A program made the position numbers and the translations under genes. Of a DNA stretch of 60,809 nucleotides, positions 15,833 through 24,368 are shown piece after piece (the stretch's first letter is position 1; every line of letters begins with the position of its first letter). The stretch spans positions 1 to 60,809 of the forward strand of contig CALEXZ010000098.1 in NCBI GenBank assembly GCA_937926195.1, given 5' to 3'. The notes below the pieces were generated by a model, which did no database searches, was not told the origin of the DNA, and saw nothing but the letters and a program-made list of their open reading frames with translations. Source of the stretch: an uncultured Actinomyces sp. (GTDB lineage: Bacteria; Actinomycetota; Actinomycetes; Actinomycetales; Actinomycetaceae).

Positions 15833-16570
15833 TCACTTGCCCTGGTTGGCGACGGCCGCGATCTTGGCCTCGGCGTCGGGGTCGAGGTAGGTGCCACCCT
15901 TCTTGAGGGGCTTCAGGGTCTCCTCGTCGAGCTCGTAGACCAGCGGGATGCCGGTGGGGATGTTGACGGCGGCGATGTCCTCGTCGGAGATGCCGTCCAG
16001 GTGCTTGACGATGGCGCGCAGGGAGTTGCCGTGCGCAGCGACCATGACGGTCTTGCCGGTCCTCAGCTCGGGGACGATGCGCTCCTCCCAGTAGGGCAGC
16101 AGACGCTCAAGCACGTCCTTGAGGCACTCGGTGGCGGGAATGGGCTCGCCGGCGTAACGCGGGTCGGCGTCCTGGGAGAACTCGGTGCCCGCCTCGATGG
16201 CCGGCGGCGGCACGTCGTAGGAGCGGCGCCACTGCATGAACTGCTCCTCCCCGTACTCGTCGCGGATCTCCTTCTTGTTCTTGCCCTGGAGGGCGCCGTA
16301 GTGGCGCTCGTTGAGACGCCAGTGGCGCTCGACGGGGATCCAGTGGCGGTCCGCCGTGTCGAGGGCGAGGTTGGCGGTCATGATGGCGCGGCGCAGCATC
16401 GAGGTGAACAGGACGTCGGGGAGGACATTCGCCTCCTTGAGGAACTCACCACCGCGGGCGGCCTCGTTGCGGCCCTTCTCCGACAGCGGGACGTCGACCC
16501 AGCCGGTGAAGAGGTTCTTTGCGTTCCACTCGCTCTCGCCGTGGCGGAGCAGCACAAGGGTGTAAGCCAT
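15833..16570 (-). CDS. gpmA: 2,3-bisphosphoglycerate-dependent phosphoglycerate mutase
   Basis: The 245-residue enzyme interconverts 3- and 2-phosphoglycerate in glycolysis. The phosphohistidine motif LLRHGESEWN (His10), FTGWVDVPLSEKG, RRAIMTANL, LNERHYGALQG and the second histidine motif AAHGNSLRA are all present, and length is that of bacterial dPGM. ATG at 16570 is preferred (CAGGA 8 bases upstream) over an ATG two codons earlier. A monocistronic gene is likely, with its own terminator at 15738-15775 and an Lsr2 terminator upstream. Confidence 0.97.
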   Translation of the reverse strand: MAYTLVLLRHGESEWNAKNLFTGWVDVPLSEKGRNEAARGGEFLKEANVLPDVLFTSMLRRAIMTANLALDTADRHWIPVERHWRLNERHYGALQGKNKKEIRDEYGEEQFMQWRRSYDVPPPAIEAGTEFSQDADPRYAGEPIPATECLKDVLERLLPYWEERIVPELRTGKTVMVAAHGNSLRAIVKHLDGISDEDIAAVNIPTGIPLVYELDEETLKPLKKGGTYLDPDAEAKIAAVANQGK

Positions 16571-16637
16571 GTGCATATCCTGCCAGGCCCGACGGGGGTT
16601 TCACCAGGCCGGAGGACCCTACGACCCCCTCAGACGA

Positions 16638-16672
16638 CGTCGCGGCCGCCCCCTTCCGGGCCGGCCGCGACG
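16638..16672 (-). terminator. Hairpin downstream of lsr2
   Basis: CGTCGCGGCC (16638-16647) pairs perfectly with GGCCGCGACG (16663-16672) across a 15-base loop, 28 bases beyond the lsr2 stop on the minus strand. Confidence 0.55.
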
Positions 16673-16699
16673 CACGCAGCGAGGATGCAGCTGATGGCC

Positions 16700-17029
16700 T
16701 CAGGCGTTGGCCTGGGCGTAGGCGGCACGGATCTCGGCGGAGATACGTCCACGGTCAGAGACCTCCATGCCCTGCTCACGGGCCCACGTACGGATACGCT
16801 GCGTCTCGCCAGAGGAGGCGGAGCCACGACGGCGGGTTCCTGCGCTGCGGCGCCCGGCGACACGGCGCGCCTTGGAGGACCACTCCTCGATGGACTCGCG
16901 CAGAGCGGCGGCGTGCTCGTCGTTGAGGTCGATCTCGTAGGAGACGCCGTCGAGCGCGAAGCCCACCGTCTGGGTGGCCTCCGAGCCGTCGACATCGTCC
17001 ACGAGAATGATCTTGGTCTTTCGGGCCAT
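16700..17029 (-). CDS. lsr2: Lsr2 nucleoid-associated protein
   Basis: The 109-residue protein is the actinobacterial H-NS-like nucleoid protein that bridges and silences A+T-rich DNA. The dimerisation domain (ARKTKIILVDDVDGSEA... VSYEIDLND, residues 2-36), a basic linker (RRVAGRRSAGTRRRG) and the C-terminal DNA-binding domain with IRTWAREQGMEV and the AT-hook-like RGR (residues 93-95) are all seen. The start ATG at 17029 has AAGGAG 9 bases upstream. A promoter-like pair lies at 17093-17122. In this very G+C-rich window its natural targets would be rare A+T-rich stretches such as the one near 33900-34080. Confidence 0.95.
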   Translation of the reverse strand: MARKTKIILVDDVDGSEATQTVGFALDGVSYEIDLNDEHAAALRESIEEWSSKARRVAGRRSAGTRRRGSASSGETQRIRTWAREQGMEVSDRGRISAEIRAAYAQANA

Positions 17030-17092
17030 GAGAGCTCTCCTTGATTGACGTCCCGACCCCTCACGCGAATGCGGGGGGTCGATTTCATGCAA

Positions 17093-17122
17093 ATACTAAA
17101 CCCGACCCTCATTGCCAGGCAA
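17093..17122 (-). promoter_or_regulatory. Putative lsr2 promoter
   Basis: On the minus strand TTGCCT (17122-17117) and TAGTAT (17098-17093) are separated by 18 bases, about 64 bases ahead of the lsr2 start codon, in a locally A+T-rich segment. The hexamers are close to the housekeeping consensus. Confidence 0.5.
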
Positions 17123-17245
17123 GGTTAATCGGATTCCTTTGCCGTATGCGGGTCGCATGCGCGGGAGAGGGTATCCGAGGAATCCGGTGCGGCGCGGTCT
17201 CGCACGCACTCCGGACCGTCCGGGAACGCACCCGACGACGACGAA

Positions 17246-17271
17246 GGCCCCGGACCGTCCGGTCCGGGGCC
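17246..17271 (-). terminator. Hairpin after tRNA-Thr
   Basis: GGCCCCGGACC (17246-17256) and GGTCCGGGGCC (17261-17271) form a perfect 11-bp stem with a 4-base loop, starting four bases past the encoded CCA end of the tRNA. Confidence 0.75.
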
Positions 17272-17275
17272 TGGC

Positions 17276-17351
17276 TGGAGCCACCTGTGGGAATCGAACC
17301 CACGACCTATTCATTACGAGTGAATCGCTCTGCCTACTGAGCTAAGGTGGC
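17276..17351 (-). tRNA. tRNA-Thr (anticodon CGT)
   Basis: Read on the minus strand, GCCACCT pairs with AGGTGGC, the D arm carries AGCTCAGTAGGCAGAGC, the anticodon arm is ATTCA-CTCGTAA-TGAAT, and the T arm contains GGTTCGATTCC. The anticodon CGT reads ACG (Thr). The CCA end is encoded (17276-17278), giving 76 bases. A hairpin terminator follows. No integrase or attachment-site duplication is seen at its 3' end. Confidence 0.97.
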
Positions 17352-17475
17352 GCGCCGCGCTGGGCAGCGCAGCACACGCTACCGGCAGCGCCGCGCGGGG
17401 CGCAAACGCCGTCGCACCCACCACCACGTGGTTCTGGACACAGCAGCACCCGGCCGCTCCTCCTACCCTGAGCCC

Positions 17476-18489
17476 ATGCGTCTGCACGTGACCTACACCG
17501 GCGGCACCATCGGCATGGTCGGCTCCGCGCACGGCCTGACCCCCGGCGCGGACCTCGGGGGCTGGCTGGCCGGCCTGCTCCGCGGCACAGGGCTCGACGA
17601 CGACCTCACCGTCTCCCGCCTCGACCCGCTCATCGACTCCTCCGACGCCACCCCAGACTCCTGGCAGCAGGTCATCGACGACCTGCGCGCGCACGCCACC
17701 GGGCACGAGGGCGCCGACGGCCTGGTCGTGCTGCACGGCACCGACACGATGGCCTACACCTGTGCGGCGCTGTCCTACGCCCTGACTGACCTGGGGCGGC
17801 CCGTCGTCGTCACCGGCTCCCAGCTGCCCCTGGGTGCGATCGGCTCCGACGCCGGGGCCAACGTCATGGGCGCCCTGCAGGCGGCCGCTCACCCCCGGGC
17901 GACCGCGGGCACGAGCCTGTTCTTCGGGCACCGCCTCCTCCTCGGCAACCGGGCGACCAAGACGAGCTCGTGGGCCTTCGAGGGCTTCACCTCACCGGGC
18001 TGCGCCCCGCTCGCGCTGGTCGGCGCCCCCTGGCAGTGGGCGGCCTGCGTCCCGCCGGGCACCGGCTGGCCGCGCCCCCTGCCCTACCGCTGCCACGACG
18101 TCGCCGTCGTCGACCTCGTGCCCGGGATGCGGGCCGCCCGCCTGGAGTCCATGCTCACCCCCCTGCCCGAGGCCGTCATCCTGCGCGCCTTCGGTGTCGG
18201 CAACGTGCCCAGCCGCGACCCCGGGCTCGTCGACCTCCTGGCGGCGGCCGTCGAGGCGGGCACCGCCGTCGTCGTGACCTCCCAGTGCCCCGACGCCCGG
18301 GTGAGGCTCGGCCACTACGAGACCGGCGACGCCCTCGCCCGGGCGGGGGCCGTGGCCTGCGGGGACATGACGCTGGAGGCGACCTACGCCAAGGTGCAGT
18401 TCCTCCTCAGCCAGGGGCTGAGGGGCGCAGAGCTCGCGTCCTGGGTGGGGCGCTCCATCGCCGGAGAGGTCACCGAGAGCCCCCGCTGA
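17476..18489 (+). CDS. Type I L-asparaginase
   Basis: The 337-residue cytoplasmic enzyme hydrolyses L-asparagine to aspartate and ammonia. The nucleophile motif TYTGGTIGM (Thr11), the second Thr-Asp motif LHGTDTMAY (Thr89, Asp90), VTGSQLPLG and TKTSSWAFEGF fit the type I (AnsA-like) group; no signal peptide is present, unlike type II enzymes. ATG at 17476 begins the conserved part; no clear SD is seen and the start lies just 15 bases after an ACCCTG motif, so the mRNA could have a very short leader. It is convergent with the S33 peptidase gene, sharing the terminator at 18527-18564. Confidence 0.92.
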   Translation: MRLHVTYTGGTIGMVGSAHGLTPGADLGGWLAGLLRGTGLDDDLTVSRLDPLIDSSDATPDSWQQVIDDLRAHATGHEGADGLVVLHGTDTMAYTCAALSYALTDLGRPVVVTGSQLPLGAIGSDAGANVMGALQAAAHPRATAGTSLFFGHRLLLGNRATKTSSWAFEGFTSPGCAPLALVGAPWQWAACVPPGTGWPRPLPYRCHDVAVVDLVPGMRAARLESMLTPLPEAVILRAFGVGNVPSRDPGLVDLLAAAVEAGTAVVVTSQCPDARVRLGHYETGDALARAGAVACGDMTLEATYAKVQFLLSQGLRGAELASWVGRSIAGEVTESPR

Positions 18490-18526
18490 CCCCGGGGCGG
18501 CCGTCCCCGCACAGATCCGCACAGAC

Positions 18527-18564
18527 GACCCGGGTCCGAGGGGCGCGCTCCTCGGACCCGGGTC
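18527..18564. terminator. Bidirectional 15-bp hairpin
   Basis: GACCCGGGTCCGAGG (18527-18541) pairs perfectly with CCTCGGACCCGGGTC (18550-18564), with an 8-base loop. It lies between the convergent asparaginase (+) and peptidase (-) genes. Confidence 0.8.
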
Positions 18565-18629
18565 AGTGTCGTGTGCCAGTCGTGTGCTGGTCGCGTGACC
18601 GTCGCGTCACGCCCGGCCGACGCCGGATC

Positions 18630-20252
18630 TCACTGCTGGCCGGTGCAGGTCGTGCCCTCCTTGGGCAGCTCACCCGTCAGCAGGTAGGTCTCGACGGCGT
18701 TATTGACGCAGTCGCCGGCACGCCCGTAGGCGGTGTGGCCGTTACCCTCCCAGGTGAGCAGCGTCGAGGAGTCGAGCTGCCGGTCGAGGGACACCGCCCA
18801 CTCGTAGGGGGTGGCGGGGTCGCCGGTGGTGCCGACGACGAGGATCGGGGCCGCACCGGAGGCGTGGATCTCCTTGCGCTCACGGTGAGACTCGTGTCCC
18901 CAGCCCTTGCAGTACAGGTCCGAGTAGGCCAGCACGTCACCGAAGGTCGGGGAGAGCTCCTCAGCCTTGTCGGCCTCCTCGGCCCACGAGGCCGCGTCGC
19001 CCTCGACCGGGTAGTCGAGGCAGTTGATGGCGGTGATGGCCTCGTCGCCGTTACCGGAGTAGGAGCCGTCGTCGTTGCGCGAGGCGAGCAGGTCACCGAG
19101 GTAGAGCATCGTCGAACCGTCGTTCTTGAGCATCGCCTGGCTCAGGGCCTCGGTCAGCAGCGACCAGTACTCGTCGACGTAGAGGATGCCGATGATCGTG
19201 TCGCGAGCGAGCGAACGGGTGAGCGGACGGTTGGGGTCGCTGGTCGGGATCGGTGACGTGGCGGTCAGGTCGAGGAAGGCCTGGATCTGGGCCACGCCGG
19301 AGTCGACGTCACCGGTGAGCGGGCAGGAGCCCCCGGCCTGGCAGTCCTCGACGTAGGCCCGCAGGGCCTTCTCGAAGCCCTCGGCCTGACCGAGGCCGAG
19401 CTCACCGGCGGTCAGCGCCGGGTCGACGGCGCCGTCGAGCACGAGACGACCCACGTTGGCGGGGAAAAGGTCGGCGTAGGTGGCGCCCAGGTAGGTGCCG
19501 TAGGAGTAGCCCAGGTAGGTGAGCTTGGAGTCTCCCACCAGGGCGCGCAGGACATCCAGGTCGCGGGCGGCGGAGACAGTGTCGACGTGGTCGAGCAGGC
19601 CCTCAACCTCGGTGTTGGCCTCGCAGGCCGCAACCCTCTCCTGGGCGGACTCCAGAACCTCGGCCTGAGCCTCCTCCTCGGGCTTCGTGTCCTCAGCGGC
19701 CAGCTCGTCGGCGGTGAGGACCTCACCGGATCGCTCCTCGTCGAGCTCGGCGTCGCTCACGCAGTCGATGGCGGTGGAGTCACCGACACCCCTGGGGTCG
19801 AAGCCGACGACGTCGTAGACCTTGAGGACGTCCCTGCCAATCATGTGCTCCGCGGCAGCGACGAGCTCGACGCCGGAGCCACCGGGACCACCCGGGTTGA
19901 GGAAGAGCGAGCCCTGGGCGTCGCCGTCGGCCTCACGCTTCTTGAGGGCGATGGAGATGGTCTGGCCGTCCGGCTTGTCGTAGTCCAGCGGCACCTCGGC
20001 GGTGGCGCACAGGAAGGTGCCCGTGCTGTCCCCGTCGGCTGCCGGGTCCGGCTTGCAGGGCTGCCAGTCGAGCTTCTGGGAGTAGAAGGACTCCAGCCCC
20101 TCCGGGACGGCGGCCGGCGAGTCACCGCCGTTGACGGGCGTGGTGCCACCGCAGGCGACGGCACCCGCGGCGAGTGCGGTCGCGGCCAGGGCGGCGAGCG
20201 CCCGTCGGACGACGGTCGGGCGGCTGGTGGGGATCGTTCGTTGGGAGATCAT
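18630..20252 (-). CDS. Secreted S33 alpha/beta-hydrolase, tripeptidyl aminopeptidase-like lipoprotein
   Basis: The 540-residue protein begins with a signal peptide ending in a lipobox (LAAGAVAC, Cys34), so it is probably anchored outside the membrane. The alpha/beta-hydrolase fold shows NPGGPGGSG (oxyanion region), DVVGFDPRGVGDS, the nucleophile elbow GYSYGT (Ser250), the Asp in GTTGDPATP and the His in EGNGHTAYG. This is the SlpD/TAP-like peptidase group that removes N-terminal tripeptides or processes peptides outside the cell. In Streptomyces a homologue lies beside holB, tmk and topA; here two PH-like genes lie between it and holB. ATG at 20252 precedes the signal peptide; the SD is weak. 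Confidence 0.9.
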   Translation of the reverse strand: MISQRTIPTSRPTVVRRALAALAATALAAGAVACGGTTPVNGGDSPAAVPEGLESFYSQKLDWQPCKPDPAADGDSTGTFLCATAEVPLDYDKPDGQTISIALKKREADGDAQGSLFLNPGGPGGSGVELVAAAEHMIGRDVLKVYDVVGFDPRGVGDSTAIDCVSDAELDEERSGEVLTADELAAEDTKPEEEAQAEVLESAQERVAACEANTEVEGLLDHVDTVSAARDLDVLRALVGDSKLTYLGYSYGTYLGATYADLFPANVGRLVLDGAVDPALTAGELGLGQAEGFEKALRAYVEDCQAGGSCPLTGDVDSGVAQIQAFLDLTATSPIPTSDPNRPLTRSLARDTIIGILYVDEYWSLLTEALSQAMLKNDGSTMLYLGDLLASRNDDGSYSGNGDEAITAINCLDYPVEGDAASWAEEADKAEELSPTFGDVLAYSDLYCKGWGHESHRERKEIHASGAAPILVVGTTGDPATPYEWAVSLDRQLDSSTLLTWEGNGHTAYGRAGDCVNNAVETYLLTGELPKEGTTCTGQQ

Positions 20253-20405
20253 GGGGGGCAGCCTACGGGTACCCACCTGCGTCCCCTCTCCTCCTCCAGG
20301 GGGATCACTGCCCGTGGACCCCCGTCCGACAGGACTATCGCGCCTGCTCCTCGCGGCACCATGACGAGTACGTCCGCCCGCGTGTCGCGTGGCAGGATAC
20401 CGTCC

Positions 20406-21062
20406 GTGACTTCCCTCGCTGACCAGAGCCGCCTCGGCACTGAGCCCTTGTCCTTCACCAGCACCCGTGGCGCACGGATCGGCGCGATCGCCCTGGCCGT
20501 CTTCCTGTCCCCCATGACGACATGGTTCGGCATCGAGCTCATTCTGCACCCCAACGAGCGCCTGTCCTCGTCCCGTCGCGCCCGCCTCATCGAGGGGCAC
20601 GGCGTCTTCACCCAGATGTGGGGCGTCGTCTTCATCCTCTTCGCGCTCTGTGCGATCTACAACCTCATCCCCGTCTTCCTCAACCGGGTCGTGTTCACCC
20701 GCCAAGGCATCCACGTGGTCAAGGTCGTCGGCTCGACGCTGCTCCCCTGGCCGCCCTCACGCTCCGCCCTCGCGGTGACCAGCGAGGAGAACAAGGGCTA
20801 CAGCGCCGCGGTCTGGCTCATCGCCGCCGACGGCAAGGCGATACTCCTGCCGGGCACGAAGCGTGGCGCCGGATCTGCCCGCCGCAAGCTCGCTATGGAG
20901 AACGTGAGGAAGGCGGTGGCCGACGCGGACACGATCTGGGCCTGGGCCGAGAGCCGGGGCCTGGTCCAGGAGAGCGGCCAGTACGTCACCACCATCAACC
21001 AGAACGTCGAGAGGCTCCGCCTCACCCCCGACGAGGAGCAGGCCATTCGGGTCTCAGTCTGA
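20406..21062 (+). CDS. Membrane protein with a bacterial PH-like domain
   Basis: The 218-residue product has two hydrophobic segments (about residues 25-45 and 68-92) followed by a beta-rich domain with GIHVVKVVGSTLLPWPPSRSAL, then a helical C-terminus (DADTIWAWAESRGLV). The same pattern, HVRG...LPW..SRS..., occurs twice in the convergent gene 21152-22348, so the two genes are related. The domain looks like the bacterial PH-like domains that follow paired membrane helices. The GTG at 20406 has AGGA about 10 bases upstream and avoids the extended upstream frame. Function unknown; it is divergent from the peptidase gene. Confidence 0.7.
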   Translation: MTSLADQSRLGTEPLSFTSTRGARIGAIALAVFLSPMTTWFGIELILHPNERLSSSRRARLIEGHGVFTQMWGVVFILFALCAIYNLIPVFLNRVVFTRQGIHVVKVVGSTLLPWPPSRSALAVTSEENKGYSAAVWLIAADGKAILLPGTKRGAGSARRKLAMENVRKAVADADTIWAWAESRGLVQESGQYVTTINQNVERLRLTPDEEQAIRVSV

Positions 21063-21098
21063 GCGTCCTCCCGCCTCAGTCTCCCCAACCTGCCGGAC

Positions 21099-21135
21099 GG
21101 AGCCCGGCTGAGCAGCACGTGCTCAGCCGGGCTCC
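21099..21135. terminator. Bidirectional 15-bp hairpin
   Basis: GGAGCCCGGCTGAGC (21099-21113) pairs perfectly with GCTCAGCCGGGCTCC (21121-21135) around a 7-base loop, between two convergent PH-like membrane protein genes. Confidence 0.8.
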
Positions 21136-21151
21136 GCTGTGCGCGACCCGC

Positions 21152-22348
21152 TCAGTCCGCTCGGCTCAGCCGGGCTCTCTCAGCCTCCAGGTACTCCATG
21201 GAGCGCCGACGTCGCTCCTCCATGGCCCGGTTCGCGCACGGGTGGTAGCCACCGTCGTCCTCGGCGACGCCGTGCGCCACGCCCCACGCCCAGATGCTCT
21301 CGGACAGCTCCCAGACGCGCAGGGCCCCGCCCTCGCCCCGCCCGACGTTGGAACCCGGTAGCGTGACGGCCTGCCCATCCGGCCGCACGAGGACGCAGGC
21401 GCCGCCGCTCGACCTGCGACCGGTGCTCGCCACCTGGACGTAGAGGTCGGAGCGCGAGCGGAGCCAGGGGAGGTCGACGCGTCCGAGGCCTCTGACGTGG
21501 AAGCCCTCGACGTCGATCGTCGTCGTGCTTCTGGCAGCAATGACGATGACAAGCGTCAGGGGCCCGAAGATCAGGAACCCGATGACGGCACCGACGAGGT
21601 CAAGGTCGTTCTGCGGGTTGAGGAAGGTGACGACAATCCCGGCCAGGACGAGCCCCAGCACGCACAGGACTCCCATGAACGGGCCGCGCGAGGTTCTCCA
21701 GGCGCTCAGGTGCAGGGCCTCCTGCCTGAGCACGGCCGGGTCGACGTGCCCCGTCCACGTGGGCGTCGCCCCGGTCCCCACACCGGCACCCGCACCGGCG
21801 GCGGGCGTCCGCACAGCGCCCACGTACCCGCGCCGCTCGGCCCAGTCCCACAGGTCCTCGGCCTCCTCGTCGGCGCTCGGGCACCCGCCCCAGCTGAGCA
21901 CCGGCCGGGCGAGGGCGTGGATCGTCACCGAACGTGAGCCGTCTGCGGGACGGTACTGGACAGTCACGGTGCCCGCGCGGCTCAAAAGCCCGAAGGCGGG
22001 GACAACGACGAGCTCACCGCGACTCGCCGGCCACGGCAGGTCGTGGCGGGACAGAACGCCGCGCACGTGCAGCCCCGAGGCGTCGGCCACGAGGCGCGGA
22101 CGGTAGACGGTCAGACCCAGTGTGGCGAACGGGAGGCCGAGACCCAGCATCGGGAGCACCTCTGCGGCACTGAGGTCGGCGGTGGGCCCCGCTCCAGTGA
22201 GGACCCAAACGACCCGGACGAGCAGGAACACGCCGAAGAAGCCCGCGACGGACGCGAACGGAAGGGCCATGAAGCGCTCAAGGACAGGACGGCGCCGGAC
22301 GTAGACGTCCGGACCGCTCTCAGGGCGCACGGCGGAAGGGGTGATCAC
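21152..22348 (-). CDS. Membrane protein with two PH-like repeats
   Basis: The 398-residue product contains two copies of one unit: a pair of hydrophobic segments followed by a PH-like beta domain (GLHVRGVLSRHDLPWPASRGEL in the first half, GFHVRGLGRVDLPWLRSRSDL in the second) and a helix ending in a W-rich LWDWAERRGYV or IWAWGVAHGVA motif. The single-unit gene 20406-21062 is the obvious relative, so this looks like a duplication-fusion. I choose the GTG at 22348, which has GAGGA 6-10 bases upstream; a GTG at 22399 would add 17 residues. It may be co-transcribed with tmk and holB. No function is known. Confidence 0.72.
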   Translation of the reverse strand: MITPSAVRPESGPDVYVRRRPVLERFMALPFASVAGFFGVFLLVRVVWVLTGAGPTADLSAAEVLPMLGLGLPFATLGLTVYRPRLVADASGLHVRGVLSRHDLPWPASRGELVVVPAFGLLSRAGTVTVQYRPADGSRSVTIHALARPVLSWGGCPSADEEAEDLWDWAERRGYVGAVRTPAAGAGAGVGTGATPTWTGHVDPAVLRQEALHLSAWRTSRGPFMGVLCVLGLVLAGIVVTFLNPQNDLDLVGAVIGFLIFGPLTLVIVIAARSTTTIDVEGFHVRGLGRVDLPWLRSRSDLYVQVASTGRRSSGGACVLVRPDGQAVTLPGSNVGRGEGGALRVWELSESIWAWGVAHGVAEDDGGYHPCANRAMEERRRRSMEYLEAERARLSRAD

Positions 22349-22414
22349 TCTCTGATCCTCGCAGGCCGCCAGGATCAACGCGATGGGCAGCATGGCCACG
22401 GCCGGGTGCCCGGC

Positions 22415-23638
22415 TCAGGCCTGGGGGCGCAGCTGGACCATGAGGCACTCGACGGCGAGCAGCGCGGAGGCATTCGTGCGCAGGCGGGCACGACACTCCT
22501 CGATGGCCGCGATGCGAGTCAGGGACTGCTCGGGACCGCTGGTGCGGGCAACCTCGTCCACCGCCTGGGTGAGGTCGACGTTGACGCGCTCGACGTCGGA
22601 TCCCAGCTGGGTGGCCAGCACGTCGCGGTAGAAGGACAGCAGGTCGGTCATGGCCCGGTCGAGCACGTCCGTGCGGGCGCGCTTGGCCCGCCGCTTCTGG
22701 TCCTCCTCAAGCTGGCGGACCTGGGCGCGCAGGGCGGGGGGGACCTTCGCGCTCCCCTCCACCCCCAGGGCCCGCAGCAGCTCGGCCTTCTCGCGCACGT
22801 CACGCTCGGTGGTGGCGTCCTTGGCCTCTGTCTCCGCACTGTCGACAAGCTCGGCGGCGGCGAGGACGGCGTCGCCGACGCTGCGCAGGGAGACCGGGGC
22901 GAGCAGGAGGCGCCGGCGGCGCTCCCACGCCCCCGGGTCGACGGCCAGGTGCCGGGCCAGCCCGATATGGCACTGGCCGGCGCGGGCGGCACGCTCCGCC
23001 GCCTGCGGGTCCGCCCCGTCGCGGCGCACGAGCAGCTCGGCGACAGCCTGGGCGGGAGGCACGCGCAGGGTCACGAGGCGGCAGCGCGAGCGGATGGTGG
23101 GCAGGACGTCGTCGGCGCTGGGCGTGCACAGGATCCACACGGTCTGCGGCGGCGGCTCCTCAATCGACTTGAGCAGCACGTTGGTGGTGCGCTCGGCCAT
23201 GCGGTCGGCGTCCTCAACGAGGATGACGCGCCAGCGTCCGGTCCAAGGGCGCCGCTGGGCCTCCCCGATGAGCTCCTTGACCTCGTCCATCGTGATGATG
23301 AGCTTCTCGGTAGTCAGCCTCACGACGTCGGGGTGCCCGCCGCTCATGACGTCCCGGCAGGGCTTGCACTCACCGCAGCCGGGCACGTCGCCCGTGCACT
23401 GCAGGCAGGCGGCGAAGGCCCGGGCGGCGGTGGAGCGGCCGGATCCGGGCGGACCGGTGACGAGCCAGGCGTGCGTCATGGCCGCGGTGTCCGCACCGGC
23501 CGCACGACGCGCCTCAACCGGTCCGCGCTCCCGCCCCTCCCGCTGCTCGGCCATGAGGCGGGCGGAGCGGGCCGCGGCCACGAGGTCCGCGACGACCTTC
23601 TCCTGCCCGACGACGTCGTCCCACACGCTCATGCTCAC
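22415..23638 (-). CDS. holB: DNA polymerase III subunit delta prime
   Basis: The 407-residue protein belongs to the clamp-loader AAA+ family. It has WDDVVGQE at the start, a P-loop-like GPPGSGRST, a four-cysteine zinc module (CLQC...CGECKPC), VEDADRM in the Walker B place, the sensor-1 stretch LLKSIEEPPPQTVWIL and the SRC motif RSRCRLVTL (arginine finger). The C-terminal part is longer than in E. coli, as usual in actinobacteria. It follows tmk by 9 bases, the standard actinobacterial pair. A GTG at 23638 is the outermost start; ATG at 23632 is an equal alternative. Confidence 0.93.
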   Translation of the reverse strand: MSMSVWDDVVGQEKVVADLVAAARSARLMAEQREGRERGPVEARRAAGADTAAMTHAWLVTGPPGSGRSTAARAFAACLQCTGDVPGCGECKPCRDVMSGGHPDVVRLTTEKLIITMDEVKELIGEAQRRPWTGRWRVILVEDADRMAERTTNVLLKSIEEPPPQTVWILCTPSADDVLPTIRSRCRLVTLRVPPAQAVAELLVRRDGADPQAAERAARAGQCHIGLARHLAVDPGAWERRRRLLLAPVSLRSVGDAVLAAAELVDSAETEAKDATTERDVREKAELLRALGVEGSAKVPPALRAQVRQLEEDQKRRAKRARTDVLDRAMTDLLSFYRDVLATQLGSDVERVNVDLTQAVDEVARTSGPEQSLTRIAAIEECRARLRTNASALLAVECLMVQLRPQA

Positions 23639-23647
23639 GCGCCCAGG

Positions 23648-24331
23648 CTAGTGATCGGCTGTGACACGCTCGTCGGCCCCGCCGTCCCGACGGGCCCGGA
23701 GCAGGGACAGCACGGCCGCGAGGACGTCGGCCGCAATGTCCTGAACCGGTCGGTCCGCGTCCATGACGACGAAGCGCTCGGGCTCGGCGGCCGCCAGCGT
23801 GAGGAACTGCTCGCGCAGGGCGGCGCGGAAGGAGCCGGGCTCGAGCTCCAGGCGGTCCTTGGCCCCCCTGTCGGCGGCGCGCCGGTCGGCGAGACCGGGA
23901 TCGGCGTCGAGCAGGACGGTCAGGTCCGGGAGCAGCCCCTCGGTGGCCCACAGGGACAGCTCGCGGACCTCGTCGGCTCCCAGCGCGCGCGCAGCACCCT
24001 GGTAGGCGACGGAGGAGTCGAGGTAGCGGTCGGTGAGGACGACGGCGCCGCGCGCCAGGGCCGGGCGGATGAGGGTGTCCACGTGGTGGGCGCGGTCCGC
24101 CGCGTACAGCAGCGCCTCGGCCCGGGGGGCCACGTGCCCGCTGTGCAGGAGCAGACGGCGGATCTCAGCGCCGAGCCCGGTGCCTCCGGGCTCGCGCGTG
24201 GTGAGGACCTCGACCCCCTCCCGCTCCAGCTGCGGGACCAGGAGCCCGATCTGCGTGGTCTTGCCGGCGCCGTCACCGCCCTCGAAGGAGATGAGCAGGC
24301 CGGTGCCGGGGGTATGCGAAGGGGCAGTCAC
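23648..24331 (-). CDS. tmk: Thymidylate kinase
   Basis: The 227-residue enzyme phosphorylates dTMP to dTDP. LLISFEGGDGAGKTTQ is the P-loop, TTREPGGTGLGAEIRRLL the DR(E)P substrate loop, LTDRYLDSSVAYQG the DRY/H motif and DLTVLLDADP follows. The start is uncertain: the first plausible codon in frame with homology is GTG at 24331, which has no SD and lies inside the terminator hairpin (24321-24360) of the upstream lipoprotein gene. Transcription would then start inside or after this hairpin (leaderless), or the hairpin could limit translation. holB follows 9 bases downstream. Confidence 0.92.
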   Translation of the reverse strand: MTAPSHTPGTGLLISFEGGDGAGKTTQIGLLVPQLEREGVEVLTTREPGGTGLGAEIRRLLLHSGHVAPRAEALLYAADRAHHVDTLIRPALARGAVVLTDRYLDSSVAYQGAARALGADEVRELSLWATEGLLPDLTVLLDADPGLADRRAADRGAKDRLELEPGSFRAALREQFLTLAAAEPERFVVMDADRPVQDIAADVLAAVLSLLRARRDGGADERVTADH

Positions 24332-24360
24332 GGCGACAGCGTAGCCGCCGTGACTGCCCC
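24321..24360 (-). terminator. 15-bp hairpin overlapping the tmk start
   Basis: GGGGCAGTCACGGCG (24321-24335) pairs perfectly with CGCCGTGACTGCCCC (24346-24360) across a 10-base loop. It starts 8 bases beyond the stop codon of the OmpA-like gene. The distal arm on the minus strand contains the presumed tmk GTG. Confidence 0.75.
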
Positions 24361-24368
24361 GTCCCGTG

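Noticed and set aside
17276..17351. tRNA-Thr as a possible integration site
   Set aside because: No integrase, no repeat of the tRNA 3' end elsewhere in the window and housekeeping genes on both sides.
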